Shown: piece by piece, positions 32,738 through 42,317 of the stretch
Layout: the number at the start of each line of letters is the position of its first letter
Position numbering within the stretch: position 1 is the stretch's first letter
DNA from: Enterococcus raffinosus
GTDB taxonomy: Bacteria > Bacillota > Bacilli > Lactobacillales > Enterococcaceae
Reading direction: 5' to 3'
DNA length: 64,000 bases
NCBI RefSeq assembly: GCF_018917525.1
Contig: NZ_JAHLOS010000012.1
Span: 42,351 to 106,350 of the forward strand
Translations under genes and position numbers: made by a program
The notes under the pieces: generated by a model
Told to the model about the DNA's origin: nothing
What the model saw: the letters and a program-made list of their open reading frames with translations, nothing else
Database searches by the model: none

Positions 32738-33637
32738 TTACTTACTACTTTGTGACTTCTTTAGTTGAAGTTGTTCATCTTGTGTTAAGAAAGTCCCGAC
32801 AACCGAATCCGTCGCAACAATATTGGTAAAGGATTGAGGATCAACATCTGCTACTACCTGCTTCAATGCGTATAATTCGTAACGAGTAAAAACGATCATA
32901 ATCATTTCTCGTTCACTGGAACTAAAGCCGCCGCGTGCTTGAATGACGGTCATTCCTCGCAAAAGTTCGTTGTTTAAAGCCGCACGCATGTCAGCGCTTT
33001 TACTTGTTGTAATAAAAGCAGTCATTTTTTGGTGACTGGTATGAACGTAATCGACGACCGTACTCATAGTAAAAATTGTGATGATTGTATACAAGGCACT
33101 TTCCCAAGTAAAAAAGAACCCGGCAACAACAACGATGACACCATTTAAAAGCATCATATAATTTCCCACTGTTCGTCCAGTCGTTTTAGACAGCAGCAAT
33201 GAGACGATATCTAATCCGCCTGTTGTAAAACCAAATTTCAACGAAAGTCCCGCACCGATTCCAAGTAATACGCCACCAGTAATCGCATTCATCAACACAT
33301 TATCTGTGACTTGACCAGTAGGCACAATGGTCGTAAAGAACGACATCGCAATCACGTTAGCAAAACTCAGTATCATTGCTGACTTTCCTAATTTAATAAA
33401 CCCTAAAATGAATACCGGAACGTTCAGAAGAAAGATCAAAATCCCAGTATCAATTGATAAACCAGCATTTGAAAGTAAATGCTCTACAATCTGGGCAATC
33501 CCAGTCATACCAGCAGAAAAAACATTCGCTGGAATCAAGAAATAATTTAGTCCAACTGCTCCGGTCAGACCTGTAAATAATATGACAAGGATTTTTTTTG
33601 TTAAATCCTTTGATGTATAATTGATAACCTTCTGCAT
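32738..33637 (-). CDS. YitT-family membrane protein (DUF161/DUF2179)
   Basis: This 299-residue protein has five or six membrane helices (about 12-200, including GLNYFLIPANVFSAGMTGIAQI and KFGFTTGGLDIVSLLLSK) and a C-terminal cytosolic DUF2179 domain (RGMTVIQARGGFSSSEREMIMIVFTRYEL). The function of the family is unknown; DUF2179 may bind a ligand. AAAGGGG precedes the ATG at 33637. It is a single-gene unit, divergent from yajQ. Confidence 0.9.
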   Translation of the reverse strand: MQKVINYTSKDLTKKILVILFTGLTGAVGLNYFLIPANVFSAGMTGIAQIVEHLLSNAGLSIDTGILIFLLNVPVFILGFIKLGKSAMILSFANVIAMSFFTTIVPTGQVTDNVLMNAITGGVLLGIGAGLSLKFGFTTGGLDIVSLLLSKTTGRTVGNYMMLLNGVIVVVAGFFFTWESALYTIITIFTMSTVVDYVHTSHQKMTAFITTSKSADMRAALNNELLRGMTVIQARGGFSSSEREMIMIVFTRYELYALKQVVADVDPQSFTNIVATDSVVGTFLTQDEQLQLKKSQSSK

Positions 33638-33849
33638 CCGTGATTCCCCTTTCATTTTCAAACCTATAATAGAGTAACAGGTTCTCTCATTAATAATCAA
33701 TCTTTTTCCATATTAGATTGGAGAATAATTATGGCTTTCTTAGCAATTTTTGATAAACTATAAGAAATGGATTGGGATGTCTTAATGAATGATATTTGGC
33801 ATTTGAATCCTTGGAAAAGAAGTTGCTAAATCGAATAAGGAGGATGTCT

Positions 33850-34341
33850 ATGGCTAAAGATGCAAGCTTTGATATTGTTTCGGAATTGAATAAAGAGGAA
33901 GTCAAAAATGGTGTACAAATTGCCCTGAAAGAGTTAAAAAATCGCTTTGATTTTAAGGGTAGTCTCTTTGACATTAAGTTAGAAGGAAATCAATTAGTTA
34001 TTAAAGCTGAAGATGAATACAAAGTGGAGCAAGTCAAGGACGTGCTTTTCAGTAAACTGATTAAACGCGGGGTCCCTTTGAAGAACATTCAGTTTTCTGC
34101 TTCAGAACACGCGTTAGGTGGAAATGCTCGCCAAGCAGCAGAATTAGTAAACGGAATTGACAGAGATAGTGCTAAAAAAATCACGACAGCGATCAAAAAC
34201 AGCAAAATCAAAGTAAAAGCACAAATTCAAGAAGATCGCCTGCGAGTGACTGGAAAAAGCCGGGATGATCTGCAACAGGTCATTTCATTAGTTAAAGATA
34301 TCGAATTACCGATTGATGTACAATTCATAAATTACCGTTAA
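33850..34341 (+). CDS. YajQ-family nucleotide-binding protein
   Basis: This 163-residue protein begins [12 protein letters not shown] and has the repeated YajQ fold ([57 protein letters not shown]). Some members bind c-di-GMP or nucleic acids. TAAGGAGG sits 8 bases before the ATG. The 54 in-frame bases upstream are not coding. A terminator follows. Confidence 0.94.
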   Translation: MAKDASFDIVSELNKEEVKNGVQIALKELKNRFDFKGSLFDIKLEGNQLVIKAEDEYKVEQVKDVLFSKLIKRGVPLKNIQFSASEHALGGNARQAAELVNGIDRDSAKKITTAIKNSKIKVKAQIQEDRLRVTGKSRDDLQQVISLVKDIELPIDVQFINYR

Positions 34342-34375
34342 AAAAGCCGACACTTTTGTCGGCTTTCCTTTATTC
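34341..34375 (+). terminator. Terminator of yajQ
   Basis: A 10-bp stem AAAGCCGACA/TGTCGGCTTT with a 4-base loop is followed by CCTTTATT. Confidence 0.8.
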
Positions 34376-34492
34376 TTAATGAAGAGAGTTTTCGGTTAAC
34401 TGCTAGTTACTGAGAAATATGTCTTTATTTCGTATGCAATATTTTTATCAACTATTACAGAAAAAGAGTTCAAGCTTGCACTACTCAAAGTT

Positions 34493-36835
34493 TTATTCTC
34501 TTGCTTGCCAAAATTTGCGTGCTGACTGTTCTACATCTTCTGCTCCATAGACTATTTTTCGATCTGACCAGCTGACTGGTAACAGATTTTGATAATGCGG
34601 ATTGGTATAGCGCTGATCAAGTAATAAAATAATCCCCCGATCTTCCATCGTCCGAATCACACGACCGGCAGCTTGAATAACCTTGTTCATACCGGGTAAC
34701 TGATAGGCATAGCTAAATCCTTGATTGCGTTTTTCGTCATAGTATTCTTTGATCAACTCTTGTTCATGGTTGACTTGCGGCAATCCCACGCCAACAACGA
34801 CGGTCCCGATCAAGCGTTCGCCAACCAAGTCAATCCCTTCTGAAAAAATACCCCCTAATACGCAAAATCCGATCAACGTTTTCTCAGGTTGATCAACAAA
34901 AGCTGCTAAGAAATCCTCTCTTTCTGCTTCGTTCAATTTTGAACCTTGAATCTGGATCGCGTATTCTGGATAAACGTCATGGAAATAATCTGCCACCTGA
35001 TCTAAATATTGAAAGGATGGAAAGAAAACTAGATAGTTGCCTGTTTTCGTTTTTATTAGTCGTTCAATCGATGCAGCGATTTTGGGAATACTTTGAGTCC
35101 GTTTTTGATAAGTCGTTTGGACACTGGCATCTACCATAACTAATCGATTTTCATTTGGAAAAGGACTTGGCAAACGATATGTTAAACTATCCTCGCCTCC
35201 GCCTAAGACCTCTTGATAATAATCTAGGGGTGAAAAACTAGCAGAAAAAAGGATACTGCTGCCAACCTTCTCCATTGTTTGCTCTAGAAACCAAGAAGGA
35301 TCAATGCAGTATTCTTTTACAATCAGATCATAGCTTTTATGTTCAACGGTTGTTTGATAGTGATCGTCGTAGAATTCACTCATACGTGTAAAGCGAATAA
35401 TCTCAAAATAAACCGACAGCATTTTCTGCTGCGCTGGATGATCGGGATTCTCTGCCAACCATTCCTTGATCTGCTCTTGCAATTTGAACAAACTATTGAT
35501 TAAGCTTTCAGGAGCAGCCTGCTGATGGTGATAGGCTTCGCCCTCCAGCGATTGATGGATTAGTTCAAACTCATTATCGACTCTGGTAAATGCTCTGTTC
35601 AATTTTTTAAAGGATTTATCTAAGTCTTTTTGCATCTGCGCGATATTTTCCCTAGAAATACTAGCCGAGTACATTTCTTTTGAACGATTGACTAGATTAT
35701 GAGCTTCATCAACTAACACTAAGTTCGTTTTATTCTCTTCTTCAAAGAAACGGCGCAAATAAACCGTTGGATCAAATAGATAATTATAATCGCCAACGAC
35801 CAAATCACAAAAACGACTAATATCTAATGACAATTCAAAAGGACACAGCTCATGCTTTCGGGCGTATTTTTCAATGACTGGACGTGTATATTGATCATCA
35901 TTGTTTAACATATCCCAAAGGCCGTCATTGACCCGATCATAATATCTCTTCGCGAAGGGGCAATACTCTGGCGTACAGTTGCGTTCCGTTAAGAAACAAA
36001 TCTTGTCCTTGGCCGTCAGCGTGACGCTTTTAACCCGGGCATCTTTTTTAGTAATTTTCGTAACTGTTTCTTCTGCTACCTGTCGGGTAATGGTTTTAGC
36101 GGTTAGGTAAAAAATGCGCTCACCTAATTCTTCACCCATCGCCTTGAATGTCGGGAAAAGAGTTGACATGGTTTTGCCAGTTCCAGTCGGTGCTTCCACA
36201 TAAAGCTTTTGCTGTGCATGAATCGTTTTATAAACAGCCGCGGCCAGCTCCCTTTGCCCTGCTCGATAGGTATCAAAAGGAAATGCTAATGACTTTAACG
36301 AATTATTGCGTGTTTCTCGCCATTGCATTTGAAAAACTAGCCAGTTCTCATAACGTTCAATCAAGTCATTGAAAAAATCTGTTAATTCTTCAAAACTAAA
36401 GGTCCGAATCTGACGTGTGATCTTTTCTTCTGTTGTTTGAAAATAAGTCAAACGCGTTCCGATTTCCGTTAGTTCTTCTTGTTCACTATAAATATAGGCA
36501 TAAACCATCGCTTGATAGAAATAGAGATCAATAATTCCTGCCTCAAGTTCTTCAAAAGGGGTTTCCGAAGTTTTAATTTCATCAATCATTATTTTTTCAT
36601 CTTCTAAATAGATACCATCTGCCCGTCCTTCAATTTGAACGGCAGTTTCAGCAATCTCAAGAGACTTTTTCAGCCATACTTCTTTTTGGTAGCCTTCGCC
36701 CGCTTCTTTTTGTAATTGACGATGAATTCGTGCGCCTTCTTGAGGTGTATGATTACTATTTTTTCCTTCATCAATGCTGCCGCGGCGTAAGATAAACTCA
36801 ACGAGTTCGCGAATCGCTATTTTCTTGACCACCAT
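34493..36835 (-). CDS. RecB/Cas4-like nuclease fused to an XPD/DinG-type DNA helicase
   Basis: Residues 1-180 form a PD-(D/E)xK domain with GRADG (Asp73), IDEIK (Glu86, Lys88) and the RecB-type Q-x-x-x-Y motif (Gln108, Tyr112). Residues 185-780 are an SF2 DEAD_2 helicase: EAPTGTGKT (214-222), four Cys fit to hold a 4Fe-4S cluster (280, 287, 292, 331), DEAH (376-379) and C-terminal helicase motifs ending QAAGRVIRTMEDRG. XPD-type enzymes unwind 5' to 3'. With a fused nuclease the protein probably processes stalled or damaged DNA. No Cas genes or CRISPR arrays are present. AGGTGAAAG precedes the ATG. Confidence 0.9.
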   Translation of the reverse strand: MVVKKIAIRELVEFILRRGSIDEGKNSNHTPQEGARIHRQLQKEAGEGYQKEVWLKKSLEIAETAVQIEGRADGIYLEDEKIMIDEIKTSETPFEELEAGIIDLYFYQAMVYAYIYSEQEELTEIGTRLTYFQTTEEKITRQIRTFSFEELTDFFNDLIERYENWLVFQMQWRETRNNSLKSLAFPFDTYRAGQRELAAAVYKTIHAQQKLYVEAPTGTGKTMSTLFPTFKAMGEELGERIFYLTAKTITRQVAEETVTKITKKDARVKSVTLTAKDKICFLTERNCTPEYCPFAKRYYDRVNDGLWDMLNNDDQYTRPVIEKYARKHELCPFELSLDISRFCDLVVGDYNYLFDPTVYLRRFFEEENKTNLVLVDEAHNLVNRSKEMYSASISRENIAQMQKDLDKSFKKLNRAFTRVDNEFELIHQSLEGEAYHHQQAAPESLINSLFKLQEQIKEWLAENPDHPAQQKMLSVYFEIIRFTRMSEFYDDHYQTTVEHKSYDLIVKEYCIDPSWFLEQTMEKVGSSILFSASFSPLDYYQEVLGGGEDSLTYRLPSPFPNENRLVMVDASVQTTYQKRTQSIPKIAASIERLIKTKTGNYLVFFPSFQYLDQVADYFHDVYPEYAIQIQGSKLNEAEREDFLAAFVDQPEKTLIGFCVLGGIFSEGIDLVGERLIGTVVVGVGLPQVNHEQELIKEYYDEKRNQGFSYAYQLPGMNKVIQAAGRVIRTMEDRGIILLLDQRYTNPHYQNLLPVSWSDRKIVYGAEDVEQSARKFWQARE

Positions 36836-37203
36836 ACTTTCACCTCATTCTTTGTTTCTATCCAATGTTTCTTAAAATCATTTGGCTGTTTCACCATAGA
36901 AGATTTTCAATCACTCGTCAAGTTTTATTCGTGCTTCTCTTCCATTGATTCTTCTGAATGAGCATAAATGTTTCTACAGGCTCTTCATTTAATCAATATT
37001 CGTTGTATAACTCTCATTAAAATGATTCGCAAAATCCCTGATAGAAATGTCAAAATCGTTCAGAGGAGCCACAATTTTTTTACTTTTAAGGTATAATGAA
37101 GAAGGAATTCGTGATTCTAAATTTATTGATACTCATTTTGAGTCAGCAATAGTGAATCGAATCAAGAAATACACTTTTAGTTTTCAGGGGGAAAATAAAA
37201 ATA
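36836..37203. other. Divergent intergenic region
   Basis: This 368-base stretch separates the divergently transcribed helicase and MBL-fold genes. A TATAAT at 37092-37097 may serve the MBL gene, though the -35 is weak. I see no hairpin, repeat or small gene with a ribosome site. Confidence 0.4.
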
Positions 37204-37830
37204 ATGATTCAAATCGAAGGTTTTGTTACTGGAATCGCGCAAGAAAATTGCTACTTGATTCATAACGAACACAATTTATTGATCGTTGATCCTGGCTCAG
37301 AGGGAGATCGTTTAATTCAAGAAATCAAACGCATTGGAAAAACTCCGCGAGCCATTCTTTTGACGCACACCCATTACGACCATATTGGTGCAGTTGAGCA
37401 GCTGCGAAATAAATATGGAATCCCCGTATACGTGAGCCCACTGGAACAAAAATGGCTGGGCGATCCAATTTTAAATCTATCTGGTCTTGGTCGTCATGAT
37501 AATATGCCTGATCTGATCGTTCAACCAGCAGAATACGAATTTGAAATGAAGGAGTATACGATTGGTGATATGACTTTTCAAGTTGTACCAACACCGGGAC
37601 ATTCAATTGGCAGCCTGAGCTTCATTTTTGATGATTTCGTAGTGGTGGGTGACGCGCTGTTCAAGGGTAGTATCGGGCGTACGGATCTATACACTGGCGA
37701 CATGCAGCAATTACTATACAGTATCAAAACGTATCTATTCACTCTTCCGCGGGAATTACCGGCTTATCCGGGGCATGGTCCTGCGACGACAATCGGTCAT
37801 GAGATCGATACGAATCCATTCTTTAATTAA
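37204..37830 (+). CDS. MBL-fold metallohydrolase (YcbL/glyoxalase II-like)
   Basis: This 208-residue protein carries the metallo-beta-lactamase metal motif HTHYDH (55-60), then PTPGHSIGSLSF, GDALFKGSIGRTDL and PAYPGHGPATTIGHE, supplying the remaining His and Asp ligands. Family members are thioesterases, including type II glyoxalases. GGGGG about 10 bases before the ATG is the ribosome site. A phosphoglycerate mutase-like gene follows after 23 bases, so the two are probably cotranscribed. Confidence 0.9.
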   Translation: MIQIEGFVTGIAQENCYLIHNEHNLLIVDPGSEGDRLIQEIKRIGKTPRAILLTHTHYDHIGAVEQLRNKYGIPVYVSPLEQKWLGDPILNLSGLGRHDNMPDLIVQPAEYEFEMKEYTIGDMTFQVVPTPGHSIGSLSFIFDDFVVVGDALFKGSIGRTDLYTGDMQQLLYSIKTYLFTLPRELPAYPGHGPATTIGHEIDTNPFFN

Positions 37831-37853
37831 TCAACTTTTTGGAGGTTTTAAAT

Positions 37854-38558
37854 ATGGCAGAAACAAATCTTTATATCGTTCGACATGGTAAAACAATGTT
37901 CAATACGTTGGCTCGTGTGCAAGGCTGGTGTGACACTCCCCTTACTCAAAGCGGGCGTGACGGCATTCACTATGTTGGTTTGGGCTTGCAAGACACGAAG
38001 TTTGAAGAAGCTTACTCCAGCGATTCTGGTCGAGCGATTGAAACTATGCGCATTCTTTTAGGTGAGCATCCTGATGGAAAAGATATTCCTTATCACGTCG
38101 ATCCCCGCATTCGCGAATGGTGCTTTGGTTCATTAGAAGGCGGTTTTGATGCAGAGATGTGGGGCGTTTTACCACGAGTATTGAACTTCAAGACTGAAGA
38201 TGAGCTTTTCGCGACTGAAGTGAGCTTTGAGGAAATCGCCAATGCCGTTTTCGCTGCTGATACGGCAAACTGGGCAGAACCTTATGAAAAATTGCGTGAT
38301 CGCGTATGGCAAGGCTTTGAAGACATCGCACAACACCGTGAAAAGCAAGGCGGCGGAAATGTCCTGATCGTTTCTCATGGTTTGACAATTGCCTTCTTAT
38401 TAAGCTTAATCGATTCAAAACAACCGGTTCGTGCAAACTTGCTTAACGGCAGTATCAATCGCCTGCGTTACGAAAATGGGGAATTCTCCATCCGTGCAAT
38501 CAATGACATCAGTTATATGGAACGGGGAAAAACTATCTCAGATCAAATTGACGAATAG
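37854..38558 (+). CDS. Histidine phosphatase (phosphoglycerate mutase-like) family protein
   Basis: This 234-residue protein has the catalytic RHGKTMFN near the N-terminus (His at about residue 11), an SSDSGRAIET segment, the acid/base region and the second His in VSHGLTIAFLL. Such enzymes remove phosphate from sugars or nucleotides; the substrate here is unknown. GGAGG lies 9 bases before the ATG at 37854. A terminator follows. Confidence 0.9.
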   Translation: MAETNLYIVRHGKTMFNTLARVQGWCDTPLTQSGRDGIHYVGLGLQDTKFEEAYSSDSGRAIETMRILLGEHPDGKDIPYHVDPRIREWCFGSLEGGFDAEMWGVLPRVLNFKTEDELFATEVSFEEIANAVFAADTANWAEPYEKLRDRVWQGFEDIAQHREKQGGGNVLIVSHGLTIAFLLSLIDSKQPVRANLLNGSINRLRYENGEFSIRAINDISYMERGKTISDQIDE

Positions 38559-38565
38559 CATTTTG

Positions 38566-38595
38566 AACTGTCGACAACTGTCGGCAGTTTTTTTC
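38566..38595 (+). terminator. Terminator after the histidine phosphatase gene
   Basis: AACTGTCGA pairs with TCGGCAGTT (one T-G wobble), followed by seven T. Confidence 0.85.
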
Positions 38596-38683
38596 TTATA
38601 AAAAGCTTAGCCTTTTTTCGATGGTCTTTTTAAAGGTGAAACGGTATACTAATGATTGTTATTAATTTGAAAGGACGTAAACT

Positions 38684-39517
38684 ATGCTTATTGCCAATAT
38701 TTTCAAAGCAATTATTCTTGGGATCGTCGAAGGGATTACCGAATGGTTACCGATTTCTTCCACAGGTCATTTAATTTTAGCGGATGAGTTCATCAAGATG
38801 AATATGAGTGCCGCTTTTACCGAAATGTTCAATGTTGTAATTCAGTTAGGTGCGATTTTAGCCGTGGTGGTTTTATATTTCAATAAACTCAACCCCTTCT
38901 CAGCTAGTAAGTCGCATCAGGAAAAAAACGACACTTGGACATTATGGTTTAAGGTAATTATTGCCTGTGTGCCTGCTGCGGTGATTGGGTTGCCGTTAGA
39001 TGATTTTTTAGAGGCCCATTTCCACAAATTCTTACCAGTAGCGATCATGCTGATCGTTTATGGGATTGCCTTTATTGTTGTTGAAAAACACAATAAAACA
39101 AAAACACCTAAATGTACCAATTTAAATGATTTTACCTATAAAGCCGCATTGATTGTTGGAGTCTTTCAGCTACTATCTTTGATTCCCGGAACTTCACGTT
39201 CAGGAGCAACGATTTTAGGAGCTATCATCATCGGAAGCTCACGCTTTGTAGCAACGGAATTTTCTTTCTTCTTAGGTATTCCAGTAATGTTTGGGGCTAG
39301 TGGATTGAAAATCGTCAAGTTTTTGATGAATGGAAACAGCTTTGGCATTTCCGAAATCGTTGTACTTTTAGTTGGTATGGTGACTGCCTTTGTCGTTTCG
39401 ATCATTGCTATCAAATTCTTATTGGATTATATTAAACGAAACGATTTTACCGCCTTTGGTTGGTATCGAATCGTTCTAGGAATCATCTTGATCGGCTATT
39501 GGCTAATTGCTATGTAG
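38684..39517 (+). CDS. uppP: Undecaprenyl-diphosphate phosphatase
   Basis: This 277-residue membrane enzyme recycles the lipid carrier for peptidoglycan and teichoic acid synthesis. Diagnostic segments are [17 protein letters not shown] (17-33) and [19 protein letters not shown] (about residues 164-182), with about eight helices. AAAGGAC precedes the ATG. It is monocistronic with a strong terminator. High UppP activity is linked to bacitracin tolerance in this group, from general knowledge. Confidence 0.96.
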   Translation: MLIANIFKAIILGIVEGITEWLPISSTGHLILADEFIKMNMSAAFTEMFNVVIQLGAILAVVVLYFNKLNPFSASKSHQEKNDTWTLWFKVIIACVPAAVIGLPLDDFLEAHFHKFLPVAIMLIVYGIAFIVVEKHNKTKTPKCTNLNDFTYKAALIVGVFQLLSLIPGTSRSGATILGAIIIGSSRFVATEFSFFLGIPVMFGASGLKIVKFLMNGNSFGISEIVVLLVGMVTAFVVSIIAIKFLLDYIKRNDFTAFGWYRIVLGIILIGYWLIAM

Positions 39518-39537
39518 GATCTGAATGGATATAAAAT

Positions 39538-39579
39538 AAGTTCCAAGCTTAAAATGTTGAGCTTGGAACTTATTTTTTT
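39538..39579 (+). terminator. Terminator of uppP
   Basis: An 11-bp stem AAGTTCCAAGC/GCTTGGAACTT is followed by ATTTTTTT. Confidence 0.92.
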
Positions 39580-39734
39580 GATTTATTCATTAAACATCAA
39601 ATTTAATGTGAAAGCAGCTGTCTTTTTTTGCCATGGTGGTATTGCTTCAACGTAAATAATACTAATTATAAATTAAAAACAAAAAGAAAATCTTCTTTGA
39701 AACGTTAATATAAAAGCTTTCACTAACATAAATA

Positions 39735-39753
39735 CTAATGATAGTCATTCTCA
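39735..39753 (+). promoter_or_regulatory. Fur-like operator
   Basis: On the minus strand TGAGAATGACTATCATTAG matches the 19-bp Fur consensus at about 14 positions. A second half-match (TTTCATTATC, 39792-39801) abuts the -35 of the promoter, where a repressor would block transcription. PerR- or other Fur-family binding is also possible. Confidence 0.55.
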
Positions 39754-39802
39754 ACCCTAATTGATAATTACTTTCGTTCTCAATTAGCGAATTTCATTAT
39801 CA

Positions 39803-39830
39803 TTTACACTGACTCCTGTGTTACTATAAT
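39803..39830 (+). promoter_or_regulatory. Promoter of the P1B-4 ATPase gene
   Basis: TTTACA (39803-39808), a 16-base spacer and a perfect TATAAT (39825-39830) lie 55 bases before the start codon. Confidence 0.75.
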
Positions 39831-39885
39831 GGTGAAGATAAACGTGAAATCATTTGCGGCTTACAAATTGAAAGGAGGAAAAGTG

Positions 39886-41769
39886 ATGAGTAAAAAAGAA
39901 CGAAATGCTTTTCTCTCTACCCTTTTCTGTTTAGTATTTTTAATTGTTGGAAGAATTTTAATTGAGCTTTCTCAATCTATCTATCCCCTCTTTTTCATCT
40001 TAGCGATTATTAGCGGCGGCTGGAAGCAAACCTATGAAGGACTCAGCGAACTAGTCCATGAACGTACCTTAAATGTCGATTTACTGATGGCGTTAGCAGC
40101 AATCGGTGCGTGTTTAATCGGAAACTGGTTTGAAGGAGCAATGCTGACCTTTATTTTCTGTCTAAGTGGTGCTTTGGAGGAATATGCTACTAACAAAAGT
40201 ACTAAAGAAATCACTGCTCTGATGAATGTCGCTCCAAATGAGGCGATAAAAATCGTCGACGAAAAACACATTACGGTTCCTGTCGAAGAATTAGCCGTCG
40301 GTGACTTTGTTTTCGTACCGAAAGGCCAAGCAGTCCCGATTGACGGTCGCATGTTATCCTCCTCTTCAATTGACGAGTCAGCGATTTCTGGTGAATCTGT
40401 TCCAGTGGAAAAGGCCATAAACGATGATGCTTTCAGCGGAACAATTAACCTAGGTCAGGCTTTTACTTTAGAAGTGACCAAGACCAGCGATGATACCTTG
40501 TTTGCACAGATTTTGAAGTTAGTTGAAAATGCTCAAAATGAACAAAGCGCTACTGCGACGTTTATTGAGAAAATCGAAAATGTTTATGTGAAGATCGTTC
40601 TGATCGCAGTCCCTTTGATGATTCTATTGACTCACTTTGTACTTGGTTGGAGCTTTACAGAAAGCTTTTATCGTGGAATGGTGCTTTTAGTTGTCGCTTC
40701 ACCTTGTGCTTTGGTGGCCTCTGCTACTCCGGCGACACTTGCAGCGATTTCCAATGGTGCGAAAAAAGGTATCCTGTTCAAATCTGGGAAAACCCTTGAA
40801 AAACTAGCTGACCTACGAGCGATCTCTTTTGACAAGACGGGAACACTGACCCAAGGAAAACCACGAGTAACAGATTACAAAACATTTTCTGACGAACCTG
40901 TCATTCCACGATTGTTTTACTCTATGGAACGACAATCGACTCATCCATTAGCTGTGGCGATTACCAATTTCTTTAAGGATGAAAAAACACTGGAACTACA
41001 GGTGGAGGAAAAGGCCGGTTTCGGGTTACAAACCACCTATCACGGTGAGACATGGCAATTAGGAAAACCACTGAAGAAACAACAGCACCCACTCATTGAA
41101 CAATGGCACGACGAAGGTAAAACAGTCGTGGTTCTTAGTAAAAATGAAGAAATCGTGGCACTTTTGGCCTTAATGGATTTGCCTAAACCATTTACCTCTG
41201 AAGTGATCTCCTACTTCCAAGACCAAGCAGTCGAAACAGTAATGCTCACTGGTGATAATCTTGGAGCAGCGAAATATGTCGCTCAACAGTTAGGCTTAAA
41301 TGATTACCACGGCGGCTGTCTCCCTGCTGATAAAACCAAGCTTGTAAAGCAACAGCAGGAGGAATATACCATCAATGCGATGGTTGGTGATGGGATCAAT
41401 GATGCTCCTGCACTTGCCACTGCTAGTATCGGAATTGCCATGGGTGAAGGAACAGATGTGGCAATGGAAGTTTCTGACATGGTCTTAATGAAAAATGATT
41501 TAACCAAATTGATGTACAGTCATCGTTTAGCGAAAAAAATGAGACGAATCGTTCGGCAAAATATTATCTTCTCTTTATGTGTCATCGTATTGCTGATTGC
41601 TAGTAACTTTCTTCAATTTCTTACCCTTCCTTTAGGGGTCGTGGGACATGAAGGAAGCACCATTCTAGTTATTCTGAATGGATTACGAATGCTGATGCCG
41701 TTAAAAGAAGTCGATGGCTTAGATGAAACAAGATGCACCTCTTGTCCGCTTTACAAGGCAGAACATTAG
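39886..41769 (+). CDS. P1B-4-type heavy-metal-transporting ATPase (FrvA/PfeT/ZosA-like)
   Basis: This 627-residue P-type pump has the membrane metal site SPC (272-274), phosphorylation motif DKTGT (Asp316), actuator SGES, the ATP-site HP pair (STHPLAVAI) and hinge VGDGINDAPAL. The last helix holds HEGSTILVILNGLRML, with the H-E-G-(G/S)-T form of P1B-4 pumps. No N-terminal metal-binding domain is present. P1B-4 members export ferrous iron, cobalt or zinc. The Fur-like box suggests iron efflux as for Listeria FrvA or Bacillus PfeT. GGAGG precedes the ATG at 39886; a start 19 codons earlier has none. Confidence 0.9.
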   Translation: MSKKERNAFLSTLFCLVFLIVGRILIELSQSIYPLFFILAIISGGWKQTYEGLSELVHERTLNVDLLMALAAIGACLIGNWFEGAMLTFIFCLSGALEEYATNKSTKEITALMNVAPNEAIKIVDEKHITVPVEELAVGDFVFVPKGQAVPIDGRMLSSSSIDESAISGESVPVEKAINDDAFSGTINLGQAFTLEVTKTSDDTLFAQILKLVENAQNEQSATATFIEKIENVYVKIVLIAVPLMILLTHFVLGWSFTESFYRGMVLLVVASPCALVASATPATLAAISNGAKKGILFKSGKTLEKLADLRAISFDKTGTLTQGKPRVTDYKTFSDEPVIPRLFYSMERQSTHPLAVAITNFFKDEKTLELQVEEKAGFGLQTTYHGETWQLGKPLKKQQHPLIEQWHDEGKTVVVLSKNEEIVALLALMDLPKPFTSEVISYFQDQAVETVMLTGDNLGAAKYVAQQLGLNDYHGGCLPADKTKLVKQQQEEYTINAMVGDGINDAPALATASIGIAMGEGTDVAMEVSDMVLMKNDLTKLMYSHRLAKKMRRIVRQNIIFSLCVIVLLIASNFLQFLTLPLGVVGHEGSTILVILNGLRMLMPLKEVDGLDETRCTSCPLYKAEH

Positions 41770-41896
41770 GCAGAAGCAGAATCGCAAAGGATTCTGCTTC
41801 TTTATGCGAGCTTATACAAATTATGATTTATTTAAAGAAAACAATTTTCTATCTTTCTTTATTTTCTGTTAAGGAAAAAAACTTGTCACGATTTTA

Positions 41897-41925
41897 TTGC
41901 ATTAAAAAGCGGCTTTATGTATAAT
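41897..41925 (+). promoter_or_regulatory. rpsT promoter
   Basis: TTGCAT (41897-41902), a 17-base spacer and TATAAT (41920-41925). The roughly 50-base leader contains a hairpin TACGGT/ACCGTA (41942-41957) that could be an S20 regulatory site. Confidence 0.78.
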
Positions 41926-41983
41926 GAGTAATGTTGAATTGTACGGTATTAACCGTATAAGACTGAATTCGGAGGTGAAATCC

Positions 41984-42238
41984 ATGCCAAACATTGAATC
42001 TGCAATCAAACGTGTCCGCACTAGCGAAGCTGCTAACGCTAAAAACTCATCACAAATGAGCGCAATGCGTACTACTGTTAAGAAATTCGAAGAAGCTGTT
42101 GCTGCTGGCGCTGAAAATATGAACGATCTTTACAAAGAAGCTGCTAAAGCAATCGATATGGCTGAATCAAAAGGTTTGATCCACAAAAACAAAGCAAACC
42201 GTGATAAAGCACGTCTTGCTAAAAAATTAGCTAAATAA
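41984..42238 (+). CDS. rpsT: 30S ribosomal protein S20
   Basis: This 84-residue basic helical protein begins [18 protein letters not shown] and contains [12 protein letters not shown] and the [19 protein letters not shown] end typical of S20, which binds 16S rRNA early in 30S assembly. GGAGGTG lies 8 bases before the ATG at 41984. The open frame upstream belongs to the leader. Promoter and terminator make it a monocistronic gene, as usual for rpsT. Confidence 0.97.
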   Translation: MPNIESAIKRVRTSEAANAKNSSQMSAMRTTVKKFEEAVAAGAENMNDLYKEAAKAIDMAESKGLIHKNKANRDKARLAKKLAK

Positions 42239-42268
42239 TAAAAACCGATCAAATGATCGGTTTTTTTA
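42239..42268. terminator. Terminator of rpsT, probably also for the converging nifJ operon
   Basis: AACCGATCA pairs with TGATCGGTT, followed by T7 on the plus strand and preceded by A-rich bases on the other. A second stem (ATAGCGTCGAT with ATCGGCGCTAT, 42284-42315) lies directly behind nifJ but lacks a T-run. Confidence 0.88.
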
Positions 42269-42317
42269 TTTGTGCTCATAAAGATAGCGCCGATACACTC
42301 TGCATCGACGCTATGCT

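Larger units (their letters stand above)
39518..39885 (+). other. Region between uppP and the P1B-4 ATPase gene
   Basis: These 368 bases hold the uppP terminator (39538-39579), a Fur-like box (39735-39753), a second partial box and a good promoter (39803-39830). No gene with a ribosome site is seen. Confidence 0.6.

Noticed and set aside
34493..36835. CRISPR-Cas locus suggested by a Cas4-like domain
   Set aside because: No other Cas genes and no array of spaced repeats anywhere in the window. The domain belongs to a helicase fusion.
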